5,972 nucleotides of DNA from a bacterium. GTDB lineage: Bacteria > Actinomycetota > Actinomycetes > Actinomycetales > Actinomycetaceae. Both the position numbers and the translations under genes were made by a program. The stretch spans positions 1 through 5,972 of the forward strand of contig JAUNRP010000129.1 in the NCBI GenBank assembly GCA_030544165.1. The letters run 5' to 3'. This document shows positions 1 through 4,528 of this stretch, piece after piece. A model generated the notes under the pieces. The model saw only the letters and a program-made list of their open reading frames with translations. It did no database searches and had not been told where the DNA came from. How positions within the stretch are numbered: position 1 is the first letter of the stretch; every line of letters begins with the position of its first letter.

Positions 1-36
1 TTTGGCACCGAGTTCGGTGCCAAACCGGACTTACTG
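1..36. repeat. Palindromic repeat, copy 1 (cut by window edge)
   Basis: The first 24 bases are a perfect inverted repeat: TTTGGCACCGA, a GT centre, then TCGGTGCCAAA. CCGGAC and TTACTG follow. Bases 1-33 are identical to the corresponding part of copy 3 (1181-1213), so the missing left end was probably GTCCGG and lies outside the window. The asymmetric tail ACTTA(C/T)TG is on the right, so all three copies in the window have the same orientation. It lies 31 bp beyond the stop codon of the minus-strand AbiEi-like gene and could act as its terminator hairpin. The family is not one I can name. Confidence 0.85.
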
Positions 37-61
37 ATTCTGGGGGGGTATCGCCGTCCGG

Positions 62-988
62 CTACCAGTTTCCGGCGCACCTCGGGCATGACCTCAGGGC
101 GACCGGGTGTCCCATCCGCCGGAGCACATGCGCGATCTGCCGAGCAGATTGGCAGGGCCGAAAATTGCAGTCGTACCATCCGTATCGGAGGGTGCTCTGG
201 CCATTCACCAGGTTCGCGTTGTCTCGGTCCATGTCTCGGAACCGCCCGACCCCCTCGTGGCCGAGCCGTCCGTCGAGCTCCACGATCAGGTCCCACATCT
301 TGAGGTCAGAGCGCCCTCCTGCCGTCCACACCTGATGCTCCGCTTTTGGGAGTCCGTGCGGCTCCGCCACATTGGTTCGATAGAGCCGCTCAAGCTCGGT
401 GTGCAGTCCACTCAAGTGGTCGAGGGTGATCGCGCGAATGAGCTTGCGATTCTTCAGCCGGGCTCGGGCATCGAGAGCGGTGAGAAGGAGCTGGCCGTTG
501 AACTGGTCATGGTGGAGTCCGGCGTCAATCCAATTGATGATCCTCGTGGGCTCGATCGTGCAGAGGTCGAGAACTGTGTGGGCGATCGGAGTGCGTGGGA
601 GTTCGCCCTCTGGGAGTGGCAGATGTACGCGGCGGGAGAACTTCCACGGTGGAACGCTGGGCGTCTTGCGGCCATGTGGGAGGTAGATCTCGATGACCTT
701 GGGACGATCGCGTGTCATGCCCCAGAGAAATGCGGCTGACCTTCCGGCGGCCATTGCATGCGGGCCACCGAGAAAGACCCCGGCTCGTACCTGCGCCTCC
801 CAGTGCAGCGGGGGGCGGCGGAGGGAGAGGACACCCCGGCCGACCCGGTACCAGATCCCCTGATCCGTCAAACGGGCAAGTGAGGACCTCGTCAATCCGT
901 GCTCGAACGCCTGATCCACCGTCAGTATGCCGTCCTGGGAATCTGCGAGGGAAGTGAGTGACTCTGGAACGCGAAATCGTGAACGCAT
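62..988 (-). CDS. AbiEi-like winged-helix / DUF559 (Vsr-like) nuclease-fold protein
   Basis: This is a protein of about 308 residues; numbering here is from the chosen start. Residues 10-58 read as a winged helix of the AbiEi antitoxin type (GILTVDQAFEHGLTRSSLARL, then a wing at WYRVGRGVLSL). The last 110 residues resemble the DUF559/Vsr branch of the PD-(D/E)XK fold: a glutamate in HTELERLY, then SDLKMWDLIVELDGRLGH with D228, E237 and D239, then RFRDMDRDN and a GQSTLRYGW strand. Four cysteines (DCNFRPC and SCPRC near the end) could bind zinc. The start at 988 was chosen because the winged helix begins shortly after it; an in-frame ATG at 1036 would add 16 residues, and neither start has a convincing ribosome binding site. 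No AbiEii toxin gene lies beside it in the window, so it looks solitary. Nuclease activity and any role in phage defence are inference. Its base composition is lower in GC than its neighbours, and repeats flank it, suggesting acquisition. Confidence 0.8.
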   Translation of the reverse strand: MRSRFRVPESLTSLADSQDGILTVDQAFEHGLTRSSLARLTDQGIWYRVGRGVLSLRRPPLHWEAQVRAGVFLGGPHAMAAGRSAAFLWGMTRDRPKVIEIYLPHGRKTPSVPPWKFSRRVHLPLPEGELPRTPIAHTVLDLCTIEPTRIINWIDAGLHHDQFNGQLLLTALDARARLKNRKLIRAITLDHLSGLHTELERLYRTNVAEPHGLPKAEHQVWTAGGRSDLKMWDLIVELDGRLGHEGVGRFRDMDRDNANLVNGQSTLRYGWYDCNFRPCQSARQIAHVLRRMGHPVALRSCPRCAGNW

Positions 989-1096
989 GGCCGAGGGTCT
1001 CGCAGAAGTCGATGTGGCTGGGACCCCGCACCCCATCGCTGTGGAGAGTCACGTCCGCGCTGCTCCTGTGGAGAATTCGAAAGGTTGGCCTACCGG

Positions 1097-1146
1097 GAGC
1101 GGGTCCGGTTTGGCACCGAGTACGGTGCCGAACCCGACTTATTGTT
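1097..1146. repeat. Palindromic repeat, copy 2 (diverged)
   Basis: This 50-bp unit matches copy 3 with only three substitutions, at 1122 (T to A), 1130 (A to G) and 1135 (G to C). The palindrome spans 1103-1138. All three changes are in the right arm; the left arm from GAGCGGG to the centre is identical to copy 3. One change keeps a G-T wobble pair, one widens the loop to AGTA, and one makes a single C-C mismatch, so a long hairpin can still form. It starts 72 bp before the start of copy 3 in the same orientation. Confidence 0.88.
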
Positions 1147-1168
1147 CACGAAGGAGGGTGGATCAAAA

Positions 1169-1218
1169 GAGCGGGTCCGGTTTGGCACCGAGTTCGGTGC
1201 CAAACCGGACTTATTGTT
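1169..1218. repeat. Palindromic repeat, copy 3 (perfect, complete)
   Basis: This is the complete reference copy. Arms of 17 bp (1175-1191 and 1194-1210; GTCCGGTTTGGCACCGA and its exact reverse complement) surround a 2-nt GT centre. GAGCGG precedes the palindrome and TTATTGTT follows it, and both flanks are shared with copy 2, so the repeated unit is longer than the palindrome alone. A 2-nt loop cannot close as drawn in RNA, so the innermost pairs would open to give a 4-6 nt loop. The size and perfection exceed what a terminator needs and suggest either a protein-binding dyad or a dispersed repeat family. Confidence 0.92.
1175..1210 (-). terminator. Possible terminator hairpin of the ABC exporter operon
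   Basis: Read on the minus strand, this very stable GC-rich stem begins 30 nt past the permease stop codon and is followed by CCGCTCTTTTG, an imperfect U tract. A second hairpin (copy 2) lies further downstream, so the two would form a tandem terminator. The stem and the spacing are seen; termination is inferred. The T-rich flank is actually better on the plus side (TTATTGTT), so the hairpin could work in either direction or not at all. Confidence 0.4.
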
Positions 1219-1240
1219 GCAAGAGGGCGGGAGGCCGGCC

Positions 1241-2437
1241 CTACCCCCTCCGCAGCGCGTCCTTCAGCTTCAACCTCGAGCCCGTGTGCAGCACACCGCG
1301 GTGGTACACGCGCGCGGCCAGCCACACGGTTCCCACGATGGTCAGCACCGAGACCGCCAGGGCCACCGCGAGCTGCCAGATCGGCACGTCCACGAACACC
1401 TGGCGCACCGGCATCACGAACGGGGCCATGAACGGCGCCATCGAGGTGATCTCCGAGGCCATGGAGTTCGGGGCGTTCGTGGGCAGGTACATCGCCGTGT
1501 AGAAGGGGACGAACAGGAGGAACATCATGGGCCCGGTCACCGAGCCCACGTCCTCCTGCCTCGGCGCCAACGCAGAGAGCCCGCCCCACAGCACCACGAA
1601 CATGAAGAATCCGAGCAGGAACCAGAGCACCAGCCAGGCGAGCTGCGGGCCGATCGGAACGCTGACGTTCTCGATCAGGCCGCTCGCCCAGGCCGCGGCC
1701 ACACCGGCCACCGCGTAGGTGAGCACCTGGAAGAGGGCCACCAGCCCGATCCCCACCACCTTCCCGGCGAACAGCTTGGCAGGCGTGATCGTGGCAAGGA
1801 GGATCTCCACCACGCGGGAGGACTTCTCCTCCACCACGCCCATGGAGATCAGCGAGCCGGACATGATGATGCCCGCGAACAGCAACGCGATCATCACCCA
1901 GGCCACGATGAGCTTGGAGAAGTCGGTCCCCACGCCGTCGTTGTCCTCGGCGAACGTCATCTCCGGGGCCGCCGCCCCCACGTTGCCCATCACCTGGGCC
2001 GGATCCCCGCCCAGTGAGCTGATCTCCTCCCCCAGCGCGTAGGAGTTCACCGCCCCATAGATCAACTGCGCCAACTCGGAGTCACCGGGAGCCGCCTTGA
2101 ACCGCAGCTCCGCGTCCCCGAGCTGGCCCCCCAGCCACGCATCGAGTTCGTCCTCGATCAACTGGGCGTCCGCCGCGCCCTCATCCACCGAACGGACCTC
2201 GATGTTCCGGTCAACGGCGTCCCCCATCCCGGAGAGCACCGGCCCAACACCACTCATCTCCTCGGAGATCCCCACCACCGTGACGGCCGTGGACTCCTGG
2301 TGCCGGTTGATGAAGTAGGCGGCAACGAAGGCGGCCGCCACGATCAGTGCCACCACCACGGCGGTGGAGATGATGAACGACCGCTTGACCGTGGCGGCCT
2401 GGATCTCCCGCTTGGCTACGAGCCAGACCTCCCTCAT
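1241..2437 (-). CDS. ABC exporter permease, NatB / ABC-2 type
   Basis: This is a 398-residue integral membrane protein, the membrane half of an ABC-2-type exporter. It starts with a basic cytoplasmic stretch (REIQAATVKRS) and a first helix at about 21-43. A hydrophilic extracytoplasmic domain of about 130 residues follows (44-172), then roughly five more helices near 175-199, 222-248, 264-290, 300-318 and 353-378. The family hallmark is visible at 201-220: VVEEKSSRVVEILLATITPA, the loop expected to contact the ATPase; RQEDVGSVTGPMMF (293-306) is also typical. The ATG overlaps the TGA of the ATPase gene (ATGA), and a GAGGGGG ribosome binding site (2445-2451) lies 7 nt upstream, so the two genes are translationally coupled. 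Family members include sodium exporters and drug or peptide exporters; the substrate here is unknown. The gene looks intact. Confidence 0.93.
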   Translation of the reverse strand: MREVWLVAKREIQAATVKRSFIISTAVVVALIVAAAFVAAYFINRHQESTAVTVVGISEEMSGVGPVLSGMGDAVDRNIEVRSVDEGAADAQLIEDELDAWLGGQLGDAELRFKAAPGDSELAQLIYGAVNSYALGEEISSLGGDPAQVMGNVGAAAPEMTFAEDNDGVGTDFSKLIVAWVMIALLFAGIIMSGSLISMGVVEEKSSRVVEILLATITPAKLFAGKVVGIGLVALFQVLTYAVAGVAAAWASGLIENVSVPIGPQLAWLVLWFLLGFFMFVVLWGGLSALAPRQEDVGSVTGPMMFLLFVPFYTAMYLPTNAPNSMASEITSMAPFMAPFVMPVRQVFVDVPIWQLAVALAVSVLTIVGTVWLAARVYHRGVLHTGSRLKLKDALRRG

Positions 2438-3372
2438 GCCGCCACCCCCTCATCGTCATCAGCCTTCTCCTCCGAGGTGACCACACCCCGGAAGAGGTCC
2501 TGGAGCCGCGGCCGCACGGGCGCGAACTCGCGCAGCACACCGGCAGCCGAGGCCGCCCGCAGCACCGCCTGCTCCGTCTCGAGGTCCCCGGACCGGTGCG
2601 AGAGCACCACATCGCCCCCGGAGCCGGAGTCCGCGGACACCCCCGGCACCGCCTCCCACCAGCTCTCCGAGGCCACGCCATCCACCCGCACGCGCACCTG
2701 CGTGGTGTCCGTGGCCCGCAGCTCGTCGATTGTGCCCTCGGCCACGATCCGCCCGTCCTTCACGATCCCCACGCGGTCACACAGCCGCTCCACCAGATCG
2801 AGCTGGTGCGAGGAGAAGATCACCGGCACACCCGCGGAGGCCGTATCTCGCAGCACCTCGCTCATCACCTCCACGGCCACCGGGTCCAGCCCGGAGAACG
2901 GCTCGTCCAGCACCAGGATCTTGGGCCGGTGCACGAGGGCCGCGGACAACTGCACGCGCTGCTGGTTGCCGAGCGAGAGCTTCTCCACCTCGTCCCCGCG
3001 CCGGTGCCCCACCCCGAGCCGCTCCGTCCACTCCTCCATGGACTCCACCGCCTCCGCACGGTCCATCCCGTGCAGTTCGGCCAGGTACACCAGGTGGTCG
3101 CCCACCTTCATCTTGGGGTAGAGCCCACGCTCCTCCGGCATGTAGCCGATCTCGCGGCGCTGCGAGAGCCCGATCGGCTTCCCGTCGTAGGTCACGGTGC
3201 CCGCGTCGGACTTGAGCACGCCCAGCAGGATCCGCATCGCCGTGGTCTTCCCGGCGCCGTTCGATCCCACGAATCCGTACAACTCACCATCGCGCACGCT
3301 CAGCGAGAGCCCGTCCAGGGCCACCACCTCACCGAACTTCTTGCGCAGGCCATCCAGCCGCAATTCCGCCAT
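2434..3372 (-). CDS. ABC exporter ATP-binding protein, NatA type
   Basis: This is a 312-residue cytoplasmic ATPase that should power the permease encoded directly downstream. Motifs in order: Walker A GSNGAGKT (36-43), the NatA-like segment GYMPEERGLYPKM (76-88) in place of a standard glutamine Q-loop, signature LSLGNQQR (132-139), Walker B ILVLDEP with D156 and E157 followed by the D-loop SGLD, and the switch histidine H189 in SSHQ. Residues from about 222 form a C-terminal domain like DUF4162 of NatA-type ATPases, ending in an acidic tail (EEKADDDEG). The start is supported by a GAAGGGA ribosome binding site at 3378-3384. All catalytic residues are present, so it should be active. The substrate cannot be inferred. 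Confidence 0.95.
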   Translation of the reverse strand: MAELRLDGLRKKFGEVVALDGLSLSVRDGELYGFVGSNGAGKTTAMRILLGVLKSDAGTVTYDGKPIGLSQRREIGYMPEERGLYPKMKVGDHLVYLAELHGMDRAEAVESMEEWTERLGVGHRRGDEVEKLSLGNQQRVQLSAALVHRPKILVLDEPFSGLDPVAVEVMSEVLRDTASAGVPVIFSSHQLDLVERLCDRVGIVKDGRIVAEGTIDELRATDTTQVRVRVDGVASESWWEAVPGVSADSGSGGDVVLSHRSGDLETEQAVLRAASAAGVLREFAPVRPRLQDLFRGVVTSEEKADDDEGVAA

Positions 3373-3377
3373 CTCGG

Positions 3378-3384
3378 TCCCTTC
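3378..3384 (-). promoter_or_regulatory. Ribosome binding site of the ABC ATPase gene
   Basis: Read on the minus strand, GAAGGGA lies 5 nt before the ATG at 3372. It is close to the anti-Shine-Dalgarno complement and fixes the ATPase start. Confidence 0.7.
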
Positions 3385-3416
3385 GCTTCTGCGCGCCTCC
3401 CCCGGCGCCCAGGTCC

Positions 3417-3422
3417 ACGCTA
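3417..3422 (-). promoter_or_regulatory. Weak candidate -10 element before the ABC operon
   Basis: TAGCGT on the minus strand fits TANNNT and would start transcription about 38 nt before the ATPase ATG. The nearest -35-like hexamer, TTCACC (3443-3448), is 20 bp away, which is longer than usual. The 108-bp gap (3373-3480) between the TetR gene and the ATPase gene has no clear terminator, so read-through from the TetR gene is equally possible. No convincing TetR operator dyad is visible in the gap. Confidence 0.22.
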
Positions 3423-3480
3423 CAGCGCACCCGTTTCGCGCAGGTGAACGCCTCGACGACGCGGCCCCTCCCGCCGCGCC

Positions 3481-4269
3481 TCAGGTGGCCTGCCGGGCCG
3501 CCTTCTCCTGGGCCCGCGCCGCCTGCCGGGCCGCCTTCTCGGCCGCCCGTGCCGCTCGCGCCTCCGCCTTTCCGTCGACGACGAGTACCTCCTCGCGAGG
3601 TGACGTCACCTCCCAGCCCGCGCCCGCCGTCGTCGAAGATCCGCCCCGGGAGCCGAGAACGGGGGTGGACTCCATCCGGTGCAGCCCGTTCCAGGCGAGG
3701 TTGACCAGGTGGGCGGCCACCATCTCCTTGGAGGGTTTGCGCGCATCCAGCCACCACTGGCCGGTGAGCGCGATCATGCCCACGAGCATCTGGGCGTACA
3801 TGGGTGCGAACGAGGGATCGAGCCCGGTCTTGCGGAACTCGTTGCCGAGCAGGTGCTCCACCTCGGTGGCCACGTCCCCGATCAGGGAGGAGAAGGTGCC
3901 GGTGGCCTGGGCCACGGGGGAGTCGCGCACGAGGATGCGGAAGCCGTCGCGCTCGGACTCCACGTAGTCCAGGAGGGCCAGCGCGGTGCGCTCGAGGATC
4001 TGGCGGGGGTGCCCGCCGTCCTGCAGGGAGGCGGTGAGGAGGGTGGTGAGGCGCTGGACCTCGCGGTCCACCACCACGGCGTACATCCCCTCCTTGCCGC
4101 CGAAGTGCTCGTAGACCACCGGCTTGGAGACCTTGGCGCGGGCGGCGATCTCCTCCACGGAGGTGAGGTCGAAGCCCTTCTCCGCGAAGAGGGCACGCCC
4201 CACGGCGAGGAGCTGTTCGCGGCGCTGCTGCCCGGTCATTCGGGCTGCTCGCCTCGGTTCTGTGGCCAT
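3481..4269 (-). CDS. TetR/AcrR-family transcriptional regulator
   Basis: This is a 262-residue DNA-binding regulator. The TetR N-terminal domain is clear: RREQLLAVGRALFAEKGF (16-33), then the helix-turn-helix TSVEEIAARAKVSKPVVYEHF (36-56) and FGGKEGMY. Residues from about 70 to 200 are the helical ligand-binding and dimerisation region. Beyond about 205 there is an unusual extension: a Gly/Ser/Thr linker (207-218), a short conserved-looking stretch, and an Ala/Arg/Lys/Glu tail with an 11-residue repeat (EKAARQA twice). The start is either ATG 4269 or ATG 4239 (MTGQQRREQ); the longer form is given. It is codirectional with and upstream of the ABC exporter genes, so exporter control is a plausible inference. 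An alternative is a regulator belonging to the glmU neighbourhood: as I recall, M. tuberculosis also has a TetR gene (Rv1019) next to glmU. The ligand is unknown. Confidence 0.92.
   Translation of the reverse strand: MATEPRRAARMTGQQRREQLLAVGRALFAEKGFDLTSVEEIAARAKVSKPVVYEHFGGKEGMYAVVVDREVQRLTTLLTASLQDGGHPRQILERTALALLDYVESERDGFRILVRDSPVAQATGTFSSLIGDVATEVEHLLGNEFRKTGLDPSFAPMYAQMLVGMIALTGQWWLDARKPSKEMVAAHLVNLAWNGLHRMESTPVLGSRGGSSTTAGAGWEVTSPREEVLVVDGKAEARAARAAEKAARQAARAQEKAARQAT
3488..3540 (-). repeat. Internal direct repeat coding the regulator's charged C-terminal tail
   Basis: The 20-mer GCCTGCCGGGCCGCCTTCTC occurs exactly at 3488-3507 and again at 3521-3540, a 33-bp period. Each copy codes EKAARQA inside an 11-residue repeat, predicted to be a charged alanine-rich helix. 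Identity at DNA level suggests recent duplication or slippage. Confidence 0.75.
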
Positions 4270-4275
4270 GCCCCC

Positions 4276-4281
4276 ATTCTG
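4276..4281 (-). promoter_or_regulatory. Possible -10 for a leaderless TetR mRNA
   Basis: CAGAAT on the minus strand ends 6 nt before the ATG at 4269, exactly where a -10 would sit if transcription began at the start codon. Leaderless mRNAs are common in actinobacteria. No -35 match is visible at the matching distance, so this is weak. Confidence 0.3.
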
Positions 4282-4316
4282 GCATCCCGCTGCCGCGGGG
4301 GAGCCGGGGCGTCTGG

Positions 4317-4322
4317 CACAAT
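4317..4322 (+). promoter_or_regulatory. Weak candidate -10 for the tRNA-Gln transcript
   Basis: CACAAT in TGGCACAATGG is the best -10-like hexamer in the 115 bp between the TetR start and the tRNA. It would give a 5' leader of about 55 nt. No recognisable -35 lies upstream, and nothing else is visible in this gap. Confidence 0.25.
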
Positions 4323-4384
4323 GGTTCGGCGCCTGTTTCCGGGCTGGTTCCCTGTGTGGATGCCGGAGGAATCGGGCGCGGTGG

Positions 4385-4455
4385 TCCGCCTTGGTGTAGT
4401 GGTAGCACAGGGGCCTTTGGTGCCCTTAGTCTGGGTTCGATTCCTAGAGGCGGAG
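4385..4455 (+). tRNA. tRNA-Gln (anticodon TTG)
   Basis: A complete cloverleaf can be folded by hand in 71 nt. The acceptor stem TCCGCCT pairs perfectly with AGGCGGA, with discriminator G4455. The D arm is GTGT-AGTGGTA-GCAC. The anticodon stem GGGGC/GCCCT holds the loop CTTTGGT with anticodon TTG at 4417-4419, which reads CAA and, by wobble, CAG. The variable loop is TAGT and the T arm CTGGG-TTCGATT-CCTAG. CCA is not encoded (CCG follows), so the 3' end must be added by the CCA enzyme. It is codirectional with glmU, which starts 73 bp downstream. Confidence 0.96.
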
Positions 4456-4483
4456 CCGGCACCAGCGAACTCGCGAGCGTGAC

Positions 4484-4489
4484 TAGAAT
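4484..4489 (+). promoter_or_regulatory. Candidate -10 of glmU
   Basis: TAGAAT fits the TANNNT consensus and has a TG two bases upstream. It would start transcription near 4496, leaving a leader of about 33 nt that contains the GAGGAG ribosome binding site. A -35 match is not evident at 17 bp. Co-transcription with the tRNA is the alternative, since no terminator is visible between them. Confidence 0.45.
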
Positions 4490-4514
4490 GGCAATCGCCC
4501 GCGTGCCTTCGTTT

Positions 4515-4520
4515 GAGGAG
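4515..4520 (+). promoter_or_regulatory. Ribosome binding site of glmU
   Basis: GAGGAG lies 8 nt before the GTG at 4529 and decides that start; the next in-frame ATG (codon 18) falls inside the conserved nucleotide-binding loop and cannot be the start. Confidence 0.8.
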
Positions 4521-4528
4521 TCCTTCCT

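Larger units (their letters stand above)
989..1240. other. Intergenic region carrying two palindromic repeats
   Basis: These 252 bp separate the permease gene from the AbiEi-like gene, both on the minus strand. The right half is filled by repeat copies 2 and 3 with a 22-bp spacer. The left half (989-1096) must hold the promoter of the AbiEi-like gene, but I see no convincing -10/-35 pair. A 9-mer, CTGTGGAGA, occurs twice (1039-1047 and 1066-1074). No RNA gene or additional small gene is visible. Confidence 0.5.

Noticed and set aside
1039..1074. The 9-mer CTGTGGAGA twice; on the minus strand one copy (TTCTCCACA) is one base from a DnaA box
   Set aside because: Only two imperfect matches, no AT-rich region and no origin genes nearby; likely chance.
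1097..1218. Two repeats separated by 22 bp, considered as a small CRISPR array
   Set aside because: There are only two units here, the spacer is short, the repeat is an almost complete palindrome, no cas gene is present, and the third copy is 1.1 kb away.
1085..2017. A plus-strand open frame of 310 codons in which both tandem repeats read as a similar peptide (ERVRFGTE...)
   Set aside because: It continues antisense through the permease gene with low-complexity His/Arg/Gln/Glu sequence. The shared peptide follows from the DNA repeat and its 72-bp (24-codon) spacing.
4278..4318. TCTGGCA twice, 34 bp apart, between the TetR gene and the tRNA, considered as a TetR operator
   Set aside because: The match is only 7 bp, and TetR proteins normally bind inverted repeats; not strong enough to annotate.
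4385..4455. The tRNA-Gln gene as an integration site for a mobile element
   Set aside because: The tRNA is intact, no duplicated 3' fragment is seen in the window, and no integrase is present; housekeeping glmU follows directly.
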